Positions 57,643-64,000 of a stretch of DNA of 64,000 nt are shown piece after piece. The stretch spans positions 853,631 to 917,630 of the forward strand of contig NZ_BMZF01000001.1 in assembly GCF_014652655.1 (NCBI RefSeq), in the 5' to 3' direction. The first letter of the stretch is position 1; the number at the start of each line of letters is the position of its first letter. This stretch comes from Paramylibacter ulvae (GTDB taxonomy: Bacteria > Pseudomonadota > Alphaproteobacteria > Rhodobacterales > Rhodobacteraceae). The notes under the pieces were generated by a model. That model saw only the letters and a list, made by a program, of their open reading frames with translations. It ran no database searches and had not been told where the DNA came from. The translations under genes were made by a program, and so were the position numbers.

Positions 57643-57717
57643 TGGCAGTCCCTAGGGGAATCGAACCCCTCTTTCCAGGTTGAAAACCTGGCGTCCTAAC
57701 CGATAGACGAAGGGACC
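57643..57717 (-). tRNA. tRNA-Glu (anticodon UUC)
   Basis: The minus strand gives a full cloverleaf. The acceptor is GGTCCCT with AGGGACT (G1-T72 wobble), the anticodon arm is CCAGG-TTTTCAA-CCTGG (anticodon TTC), the T arm is GAGGGG-TTCGATT-CCCCT, and GCCA ends the gene. Confidence 0.96.
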
Positions 57718-57734
57718 GCTTGTTCGTGAGGGCG

Positions 57735-57763
57735 TATTTAGGGAAAGCCCGCATCCCTTGCAA
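57735..57763 (-). promoter_or_regulatory. Probable tRNA-Glu promoter
   Basis: On the minus strand TTGCAA and TAAATA lie 17 bp apart, with the -10 about 17 bases before the tRNA. The following CGCCCTC is GC-rich, like the discriminator of stringently controlled stable-RNA promoters. The hexamers match the consensus only in part. Confidence 0.5.
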
Positions 57764-57791
57764 GGGCTTTTTTCACATTATTGAAATGTTT

Positions 57792-59555
57792 TTATTTGAT
57801 TAGGGCCGCATCGTCTAATCTGAGCTTGGCACGGCGTCGTCCACCCCAATCGTCGATCTCTAATCGGCCTGCACAATGGAATTTGTGCCCGCGATGATCG
57901 TCCAACAATGGGCCAAGTTCAGAATCATATGCACCAAACGCAATCGCATCAATGCGCCCGCCGTTTTCATCACCCAATGTCAGGCGTAAATGATTCTGAC
58001 CCGCACGTTTTGCAAACTTGATCGAAACAGATGGAAGCGCAAATCGCGGGGCAGGTGCGCCCGCGCCAAATGGGCCGCAGGTTTCCAACTGTTCAATTAA
58101 TTCGGGTGTTATGGCGCTGGGCGCAATTACACCATCCAGATGCAAGTCACGCGGGCCAATATTACCCGCACCTTGTTTTTCCAATAATGCAGATAGGCGG
58201 GCCATCGCCGCATCCAATTGATCGCGCGCAACAGAAAGTCCTGCCGCCATTTTATGACCGCCGCCCTTGATCAACACACCTTCGCGGGCACAGGTGGCAA
58301 TGGCGGCACCCAGATCGATGCCGCTGACGGATCGCCCCGAACCCTTGCCTTCGTCACCATCCAGACCGATGACAACGCTGGGGCGGTTAGTCGATTCTTT
58401 TAATCGCGATGCGACGATGCCAACAACGCCTGGATGCCAGCCTTCGCCAGCGGCCCAGACAAGGGGGGCATCAAGCCCGCGATCCTCTGCTTGGGCCATT
58501 GCCTTGAGCTGGACTTCGGCCTCTATCTCGCGGCGTTCATCGTTTAACTGGTGGAGCCGATCTGCGATTGCCTCTGCTTCGTGCGGGTCATTGGTGGTTA
58601 ACAATCGTGCCCCCAAATCCGCCTTGCCAATACGCCCACCTGCATTGATACGCGGCCCCAACATAAAGCCGAGATGATATGACGTCGGCGCGGATTTAAG
58701 CCCCGCAATGTCGCCCAGTTTTGCCAGACCAACCCGTTCGCGTTTGGCCATGATTTTCAAACCTTGGCGCACCAATGCGCGGTTGAACCCAATCAGCGGT
58801 GCGACATCGGCAACCGTGCCAAGTGCCGCCAGATCCAACAATCGCATCAAATCAGGGCAGGGTGCGCCCACGCCGCGGCGAATGCGGTTGATCGCGGCCA
58901 AGGTTAAAAACACCACACCCGCGGCACAAAGATATCCCAAATCACCTGATTCATCTTGGCGATTGGGGTTCACCACCGCATATGCAGCGGGCAAGGTTTC
59001 ACCACCCAAATGGTGATCAAGCACGATCACATCCGTTCCCGCTACCGCCGCAATCGGGCCGTGGGATAATGTGCCACAATCGACACAAATGATCAGATCA
59101 TGATTGGCGGCGAGTTCCATCATCGCGGCGTCATTTGGGCCATACCCCTCGTCGATACGATCGGGGACATATATTGTCGCCGATATTCCAAGATCGGCGA
59201 ACCAGTTGAATAATAGTGCGGCGGATGTGGCGCCATCCACATCGTAATCAGCAAAAATCGCAATACGCTGTTTGTTCACAACGCTTTCGTTGATCCGCGC
59301 AGCCGCCGTTTCCATATCGCGAAGTTTCGACGGATCGGGCATCAATTCACGCAAACTTGGAGAAAGATAACTGACTGCGTCTTGTTCGTTCACGCCCAAC
59401 CGCGCCAATGTACGTGCCACCGCATTGGGCAATCCTGTTTGTTGCGCGATCAATTGTGATTGGCGATCTGTTTCGACAGACAACCCACACCAGCGTCGCC
59501 CCGTTGCGGATTGCGCTACGCCAAGAAATGCAGTGTCATCGGGCTTTTGGGTCAT
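57792..59555 (-). CDS. recJ: Single-strand DNA exonuclease RecJ
   Basis: This 587-residue 5'-3' exonuclease acts in recombination and repair. The DHH motifs are IFADYDVDGATSAALL, VIVLDHHLGGETLP and CAAGVVFLTLAAI. The DHHA1 part holds GGGHKMAAGLS near residue 440. The C-terminal OB-like part follows. I start at the ATG at 59555 with AAGG upstream; the longer reading adds 18 residues. It reads away from the cyclic-nucleotide-fold gene, with about 100 bases between. Confidence 0.95.
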   Translation of the reverse strand: MTQKPDDTAFLGVAQSATGRRWCGLSVETDRQSQLIAQQTGLPNAVARTLARLGVNEQDAVSYLSPSLRELMPDPSKLRDMETAAARINESVVNKQRIAIFADYDVDGATSAALLFNWFADLGISATIYVPDRIDEGYGPNDAAMMELAANHDLIICVDCGTLSHGPIAAVAGTDVIVLDHHLGGETLPAAYAVVNPNRQDESGDLGYLCAAGVVFLTLAAINRIRRGVGAPCPDLMRLLDLAALGTVADVAPLIGFNRALVRQGLKIMAKRERVGLAKLGDIAGLKSAPTSYHLGFMLGPRINAGGRIGKADLGARLLTTNDPHEAEAIADRLHQLNDERREIEAEVQLKAMAQAEDRGLDAPLVWAAGEGWHPGVVGIVASRLKESTNRPSVVIGLDGDEGKGSGRSVSGIDLGAAIATCAREGVLIKGGGHKMAAGLSVARDQLDAAMARLSALLEKQGAGNIGPRDLHLDGVIAPSAITPELIEQLETCGPFGAGAPAPRFALPSVSIKFAKRAGQNHLRLTLGDENGGRIDAIAFGAYDSELGPLLDDHRGHKFHCAGRLEIDDWGGRRRAKLRLDDAALIK

Positions 59556-59662
59556 GTGTGGCCTTTTCATTTGCGTAAACTTAGCATGCGAAACAGTGAT
59601 ATAATACACCGATTAACATGGTTTTTCACGCTACTGTCGGAGCGATTCAGGGAGTGAATGCA

Positions 59663-60346
59663 ATGGTTGATTACATTTTTTCGGCAGCGATCTTAGTTCA
59701 TTTCGCTCTATTGTTTTTTTCGCTGGGTTTTTTGGCGCGGGACCAATTGATTTTGCGGGGTTTGGTTTTGATCGGATCCGCATTTTATATTCTGTATTAT
59801 TTTAACATCAACGATACGCCACTTTGGGATGCGATTTTTGCATCTGGCACCATGGCGTTGATTAATTTTGCGATGATCTGCACCTTGATTTTGGAACGCA
59901 CAACATTTGCAATGAACTCGGATCAAAGTGTGATTTACCAATGTTTCCCAACGCTTACGCCCGGTCAATTTCGCAAAGTAATGCGCGATAGCGAAACAAC
60001 CACGGCCAGCGGACAAACAGTTCTGTGTGAAACGGGGCATTTGAATGAACGATTATACCTGTTGGTCGCGGGCAAGGCAGTGATGTACAAAGGCGGTGTT
60101 GAATATAACGTTCCATTAAACAGTTTTATTGGTGAAGTCGGGTTTTTAAATCAATCGGCGGCATCGGCCAGCGTTACGGCGCAAACAGGTGCGGTTTTTG
60201 TATATTGGCAGGTGTCAGACCTGCGCAAAATGATGCGCCGTTCTGCGCCGCTGAATAACGCGTTGATTGCGTTGTTCAGTACCGATTTGGCGCGCAAGGT
60301 GGAGCGATCACAACCGATGGCGGATACGGTTAAATTCGCGACTTAG
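59663..60346 (+). CDS. Membrane-anchored cyclic-nucleotide-fold protein
   Basis: This 227-residue protein has three hydrophobic helices (about 4-24, 28-46, 55-76), then a cyclic-nucleotide-binding-like domain (about 88-215). This layout is that of Popeye-domain proteins. The phosphate-binding cassette is recognisable in FIGEVGFLNQSAASASVTA, but the arginine usually found near its end is missing, so nucleotide binding is doubtful. The start is the ATG at 59663 with GGAGTGAAT upstream. It sits between recJ and glpX on the opposite strand and overlaps its convergent neighbour by four bases. Confidence 0.78.
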   Translation: MVDYIFSAAILVHFALLFFSLGFLARDQLILRGLVLIGSAFYILYYFNINDTPLWDAIFASGTMALINFAMICTLILERTTFAMNSDQSVIYQCFPTLTPGQFRKVMRDSETTTASGQTVLCETGHLNERLYLLVAGKAVMYKGGVEYNVPLNSFIGEVGFLNQSAASASVTAQTGAVFVYWQVSDLRKMMRRSAPLNNALIALFSTDLARKVERSQPMADTVKFAT

Positions 60347-60687
60347 CGATCGTCACTGCTTGCGTTCGCGCCCTCATGTTTGCCAAAGACCAATGTGAAA
60401 AGCTTTAAAACCGCCACGCACCAACCAATCAATGCAAGAATAAGCCAGACATATAAAAATGCGCCGCCATTACCATTAATTATTGTGTCAAAAACAAAGA
60501 AAATTGCGGCGGACCAACCGGTTAACCAGAGGCAGAGGAAAATAATGCTAAACAAGCGCCCAGGCGGGGTTCCAGATTCAATTTCGTTGCTGTTGGTTTC
60601 GACGGCGTCGTTTGCGGCATTTCTATAAACGCCGCGTTTTTTCTTGGCTTCGGTATCTGGTTCGCTGAATCCGACGCGGCGTACCAT
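60343..60687 (-). CDS. Small membrane protein downstream of glpX
   Basis: I do not recognise a family for this 114-residue protein. It has a charged N-terminal part of about 43 residues and two hydrophobic helices (about 45-68 and 75-98), with a polar tail. It starts 5 bases after glpX, so it is probably made from the same transcript. No catalytic motif is visible. Confidence 0.7.
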   Translation of the reverse strand: MVRRVGFSEPDTEAKKKRGVYRNAANDAVETNSNEIESGTPPGRLFSIIFLCLWLTGWSAAIFFVFDTIINGNGGAFLYVWLILALIGWCVAVLKLFTLVFGKHEGANASSDDR

Positions 60688-60692
60688 CGTGA

Positions 60693-61658
60693 TCAGTTGT
60701 TGTTTTGACGGTATTGAATGCGGCGCACGGAACCAGTTCGTGAGCGCATCAAAATAGTTTCGGTTTCCATGAAATCACCATCGCGGCGCGCACCTGATAC
60801 AATCGAACCATCGGTTACACCTGTTGCTGCAAAAATCACATCATCGGTGACGAGTTCATCACGTGTGTAGATTTTATCGAAATCGGTGATGCCTGCCTTG
60901 CTGGCGCGGCCACGTTCGTCATCATTGCGAAATGTCAGACGGCCATACATTTGCCCGCCCATACATTTCAATGCGGCGGCACCCAAAACCCCCTCTGGTG
61001 CGCCACCAGAACCCATATACATATCAATGCCAGTTTTTTCTGCCTCTGCGGTGTGCATCACACCCGCCACATCACCATCGGTGATAAGGCGAAGAGCGCA
61101 ACCAGTACCGCGCAATTCTGCGATCATATCTTCGTGGCGGGGACGTTCCAAAACGCAAACGGTAATTTGTTCCGTGCTGCAACCTTTGGCTTTGGCCAAT
61201 GCTTCAACACGTTCTTTGGGCGACATATCCATGGTTACTGTATCGACGGGGTAACCCGGGCCAATCGCGAGTTTATCCATATAAACATCGGGTGCATGCA
61301 ACATTGTGCCTCGCGGTGCCATGGCGATCACGGTCAATGCGTTTGGCATGTCTTTGGCGGTTAATGTGGTGCCTTCCAGTGGGTCCAGCGCGATATCCAC
61401 ACCTGGACCATCGCCCGATCCGACCTCTTCACCGATGTATAACATTGGTGCTTCGTCGCGTTCGCCTTCGCCGATGACAACAACGCCTTTGATATCCAAC
61501 AAGTTTAGCTGTTCACGCATGGCGTTGACCGCGGCTTGATCCGCTGCTTTTTCATCGCCGCGCCCAATCCATTTTGCGGATGCGATTGCGGCGGCCTCTG
61601 ATACGCGTGCCAGCCCAAGTGATAACATGCGATCTTGGAATACTTGTTTATCAGCCAT
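60693..61658 (-). CDS. glpX: Class II fructose-1,6-bisphosphatase
   Basis: This 321-residue enzyme takes part in gluconeogenesis by removing a phosphate from fructose 1,6-bisphosphate. It belongs to the lithium-sensitive phosphatase fold, with the metal residues in VVIGEGERDEAPML and DIALDPLEGTTLTA. GSGGAPEGVLGAAALKCMGG is the substrate region. Homologues may also act on sedoheptulose 1,7-bisphosphate. It follows hom by 71 bases and may be part of the same transcript. Confidence 0.94.
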   Translation of the reverse strand: MADKQVFQDRMLSLGLARVSEAAAIASAKWIGRGDEKAADQAAVNAMREQLNLLDIKGVVVIGEGERDEAPMLYIGEEVGSGDGPGVDIALDPLEGTTLTAKDMPNALTVIAMAPRGTMLHAPDVYMDKLAIGPGYPVDTVTMDMSPKERVEALAKAKGCSTEQITVCVLERPRHEDMIAELRGTGCALRLITDGDVAGVMHTAEAEKTGIDMYMGSGGAPEGVLGAAALKCMGGQMYGRLTFRNDDERGRASKAGITDFDKIYTRDELVTDDVIFAATGVTDGSIVSGARRDGDFMETETILMRSRTGSVRRIQYRQNNN

Positions 61659-61729
61659 TGTATTGTCCTATTCTTTGCGCGCCAACAAGTGATTTGCGGG
61701 CGGTATTATGCATCAATTGTAAAATTTAT

Positions 61730-63016
61730 TTAAACTGTTTCGATTTTTAGCACGACAGGGGGCAATTCCAAAACACCTGTGTTTTCGATTGCTTGTGCTG
61801 CATTCGATGCGGTTTCACCTGTTGTTGGATGGGTAACGATCAACACGCGGGCAACATTGTCGTCGCTGCTGTGCTGGGTCATTTTATCAATGGAAATGCC
61901 CGCATCGGCCAATGCGCTGGATGCGCTGGCCATGGCGCCTGGCTGGTCTTTCAGGTTGAGGCGCATGTAATATGCGCTTTCGCCAGATGAATCCGCTGGC
62001 GTTGATTTTGCGAGCTGTAAAGCAGGGATGCCAAACACAGGGATATTGATCCCGCGCGCGATATCCATCACATCGCCAAACACTGCACTTGCGGTTGGCC
62101 CTTCGCCAGCACCCGCGCCGCGCAGAACCACTTGGCCAACGCTGTCGCCTTCAACAATCACCATATTTGTGCCGCCTTCCAACAGGCCCAGCGGGGATAG
62201 GGCGGGAACCAAACACGGGCGCATGGTTTGCATTAAACCCGCATCTGTCATTTGTGATACGCCAAGCAATTTAATGCGATAGCCCATTTCAGCAGCGTGT
62301 TTGATATCCACGATCGAAATGCGTTGGATACCTTGCAATTGCGCCGATGCAAAATCCACTTGTGTGCCATAAGCGATGGATGACAACAGCACCAATTTAT
62401 GTGCCGCATCAATACCACCCACATCCAAATTTGGATCCGCTTCGAGATAGCCAAGTTGGTTTGCCTCTTCAAACACTTCATCATACGGCAAACCTGCGGT
62501 TTCCATACGTGTGAGGATATAGTTACAGGTGCCGTTCATCACGCCCATCACGCGGGTGATTTTGTTGCCTGCAAGGCTTTCGGTCAGGGATTTGATGATT
62601 GGAATACCACCGGCGACAGCGGCTTCAAATCGCAGGTTCACACCTTTGGATTCGGCCAGTTCGGCCAATTCTTGACCGTGGATGGCCAACATCGCCTTGT
62701 TCGCGGTTACGACATGTTTACCTGCGTTGAGCGCGGCCTTTACTGATGCCAATGCGGGGCCGTCTTCGCCGCCCATCAATTCAACGTAAACATCCACGTC
62801 ATCGCGTGTGGCCAATGCAACGGGATCATCTTCCCAAGCAAAGCTTGATAAATCCACACCGCGATCTTTGGATTTGGAACGTGCAGAAACAGCCGTGATC
62901 GTCATGTCGCGCCCAGAACGTGCGCGCAACAAATCCCCATGTTGCATTACGATTTTGATGACACCGACACCTACGGTGCCAAGACCCGCGATACCAAGAC
63001 GCAAAGGGTGAGACAT
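61730..63016 (-). CDS. hom: Homoserine dehydrogenase
   Basis: This 428-residue enzyme reduces aspartate semialdehyde to homoserine, the branch point to threonine and methionine. The NAD(P) motif is GIAGLGTVGVGVIKI, the substrate region is GVMNGTCNYILTRM and YLEADPNLDVGGIDAAHKL, and an ACT regulatory domain fills about residues 350-428 (YYMRLNLKDQPGAMASASSA). The length is normal for the bacterial type with ACT domain. It is likely feedback-regulated by threonine. Confidence 0.95.
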   Translation of the reverse strand: MSHPLRLGIAGLGTVGVGVIKIVMQHGDLLRARSGRDMTITAVSARSKSKDRGVDLSSFAWEDDPVALATRDDVDVYVELMGGEDGPALASVKAALNAGKHVVTANKAMLAIHGQELAELAESKGVNLRFEAAVAGGIPIIKSLTESLAGNKITRVMGVMNGTCNYILTRMETAGLPYDEVFEEANQLGYLEADPNLDVGGIDAAHKLVLLSSIAYGTQVDFASAQLQGIQRISIVDIKHAAEMGYRIKLLGVSQMTDAGLMQTMRPCLVPALSPLGLLEGGTNMVIVEGDSVGQVVLRGAGAGEGPTASAVFGDVMDIARGINIPVFGIPALQLAKSTPADSSGESAYYMRLNLKDQPGAMASASSALADAGISIDKMTQHSSDDNVARVLIVTHPTTGETASNAAQAIENTGVLELPPVVLKIETV

Positions 63017-63088
63017 ATGCGATTGCTCCGTTCAATAAATTCCCCTGTCTGTTATCGGAAAGGAGCGATTGGGGCAATGAAGATTCGG

Positions 63089-63409
63089 CTAAAATTCAGC
63101 AGCAATCAGTGCCGCCGCGCGTGCGCGCAAATTCGCAACCCGTGCAGATGTGATCGGTGCGGTGCGTAAACCCGCCGCGCGTTGGCGTAACCCATTGGCG
63201 CGTGCGGCAACTGTGTTCAACGCCTCTATACTTGCAGGATCAATTGGAACGGCCTTATTGGCGAGCTCATCCGTGGGGACCAATTCGGGCCAAGTATGGT
63301 TTTGCACATCGCTTTGAGGTAAATATTCCAAGTCGGGCACATGGTTTTTGATCGAACAGGCAGACAGGGCGCCCATTACAATTATCAATGTTCCAGTTTG
63401 GAAATTCAT
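63089..63409 (-). CDS. Small lipoprotein, unknown
   Basis: This 106-residue protein starts with a lipoprotein signal (lipobox LSAC, cysteine at residue 18). The mature part begins SIKNHVPDLEYLPQSD and ends in an Ala- and Arg-rich helix (about 66-106, with VAARANGLRQRAAGLR). I know no function for it. It reads leftward before hom, with 72 bases between the two, and may be the first gene of that transcript. Confidence 0.75.
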   Translation of the reverse strand: MNFQTGTLIIVMGALSACSIKNHVPDLEYLPQSDVQNHTWPELVPTDELANKAVPIDPASIEALNTVAARANGLRQRAAGLRTAPITSARVANLRARAAALIAAEF

Positions 63410-63443
63410 CTGCTTATATCCCGCAATTATATACGGTAATGTA

Positions 63444-63479
63444 AAGATCAGCGGGCCGTGTCACAAGGGCGCTGATCTT
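63444..63479 (-). terminator. Probable glyA terminator
   Basis: AAGATCAGCG and CGCTGATCTT form a perfect 10-bp stem with a 16-nt loop, 30 bases after the glyA stop on the minus strand. Only a short T-tract follows, so it may be weak or act as an mRNA-end stabiliser. Confidence 0.55.
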
Positions 63480-63508
63480 GGAGTTTTATATCGGCGTCGA
63501 TTGACCGA

Positions 63509-64000
63509 TTAAAGGTCAGTATAGATTGGGAATTTCGCGCAGAGCGCTTCGACCTTGGCCTTGACCGATTTTTCAACGGCGGCGTTACCGTCTTCGCCAT
63601 TGGCGGCCAAACCATCGACGACTTCGATGATCATATCACCGATTGCGCGAAATTCTTCTTCGCCAAACCCACGTGTTGTGCCCGCAGGTGTTCCCAAACG
63701 CACACCAGATGTCACCATTGGTTTTTCTGGATCAAACGGAATTCCGTTTTTGTTACAGGTAATATGTGCACGGCCCAACGCGGCCTCTGTTGCGTTGCCC
63801 TTCACACCTTTGGGGCGCAAATCGACCAGCATCAAATGCGTGTCTGTACCGCCTGATACAATGTCCAAACCACCCTTCATCAACTGATCGGCCAATGCCA
63901 CAGCATTCGCGCGTACTTGTTTTTGATAGGTTTTGAATTCTGGTTGTAACGCTTCGCCAAAGGCCACTGCCTTGGCCGCGATGACATGCATCAACGGGCC
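63509..64000 (-). CDS. glyA: Serine hydroxymethyltransferase, C-terminal part
   Basis: Only the last 163 residues lie in the window; the gene continues past base 64000. The visible start [18 protein letters not shown], then [40 protein letters not shown] and [17 protein letters not shown] are typical of GlyA. The enzyme converts serine and tetrahydrofolate to glycine and methylene-tetrahydrofolate. It ends normally before a hairpin at 63444-63479. Confidence 0.95.
   Translation of the reverse strand, partial: GPLMHVIAAKAVAFGEALQPEFKTYQKQVRANAVALADQLMKGGLDIVSGGTDTHLMLVDLRPKGVKGNATEAALGRAHITCNKNGIPFDPEKPMVTSGVRLGTPAGTTRGFGEEEFRAIGDMIIEVVDGLAANGEDGNAAVEKSVKAKVEALCAKFPIYTDL

Noticed and set aside
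39433-57661. Attachment-site pair: CTAGGGGAAT at 39433-39442 and in tRNA-Glu at 57652-57661
   Set aside because: Only 10 bases match, no integrase is present, and core genes such as pyrE and bioMNY lie between them.
57557-57763. 69-residue N-terminal extension of the alpha/beta hydrolase
   Set aside because: The extension would translate the tRNA-Glu gene; the ATG at 57556 has a better ribosome site.
57744-57773. Rightward terminator-like AAAGCCC / GGGCTTT with T-run
   Set aside because: No rightward gene lies upstream to be terminated, and the same bases carry the tRNA-Glu promoter on the other strand.

Overview
The window looks like a chromosomal stretch of an alphaproteobacterium of the order Rhodobacterales, probably a marine member of the roseobacter group with moderate GC (near one half by eye, not counted). 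The basis is the gene set: the CtrA-pathway phosphotransferase ChpT, ornithine-lipid genes olsB-olsA, a TauABC-type importer, B12-dependent ribonucleotide reductase NrdJ, the three-part biotin importer BioMNY, a Fur/Mur-type regulator without the usual cysteine pair, a PAS_5-type protein and a DUF3553 protein. I see no transposase, integrase, phage gene or CRISPR array. The window holds 67 supported protein genes (the last cut by the window edge), two tRNA genes (Pro-UGG, Glu-UUC) and several intrinsic terminators.

Layout. 0.1-6 kb: NAD synthetase, a GIY-YIG protein, glutamyl-tRNA synthetase, a MATE exporter and an M48 lipoprotein protease. 6-10.3 kb: a leftward tauA-tauB-tauC-like operon, then a 3-hydroxybutyrate dehydrogenase. 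10.4-17.7 kb: a PQQ-type sugar dehydrogenase, a GlxA-type regulator, class II DAHP synthase, a PAS protein, the run yicC-gmk-gamma carbonic anhydrase, chpT and DUF3553. 17.8-25.2 kb: olsB-olsA, thiE, eno, a DMT permease with a Fur/Mur regulator, a CPA1 antiporter and an orphan iron-binding protein. 25.3-33.1 kb: mazG with two membrane proteins, an M20 amidohydrolase, the fabI-gpt-PLP enzyme-monooxygenase operon, pdxH, a double cold-shock protein, DUF192 and tRNA-Pro. 33.1-37.4 kb: nrdJ with a long, structured control region in front and a structured, terminated RNA behind. 37.4-44.3 kb: a class D beta-lactamase with an MFS exporter, a small membrane protein with a structured 3' RNA, bioMNY, and a convergent adenylate ligase-thiolase pair. 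44.4-47.1 kb: pyrE, an XRE regulator, an acetyltransferase and an unknown cysteine-rich membrane protein. 47.3-57.6 kb: the most accessory-looking part, an ATP-dependent hydantoinase/oxoprolinase pair (hyuA-hyuB) coupled to an FAD amine oxidoreductase and an aminotransferase, followed by a permease and two alpha/beta hydrolases. 57.6-64 kb: tRNA-Glu, recJ, a membrane-anchored cyclic-nucleotide-fold protein, glpX, hom, a small lipoprotein and the 3' end of glyA.

Most of the window is housekeeping. The parts that deserve a second look are the hyuAB-oxidase-aminotransferase operon (a candidate route for opening a cyclic amide and oxidising the product), the thiolase with degraded catalytic positions paired with a short adenylate ligase beside bioMNY, two structured RNA candidates (behind nrdJ, and a leftward RNA with a loop of eight C), the structured leader and possible NrdR/DnaA sites in front of nrdJ, and an extra beta-rich insert inside the TauC-like permease. 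All functional calls rest on reading motifs and family resemblance by eye; no database search was possible.
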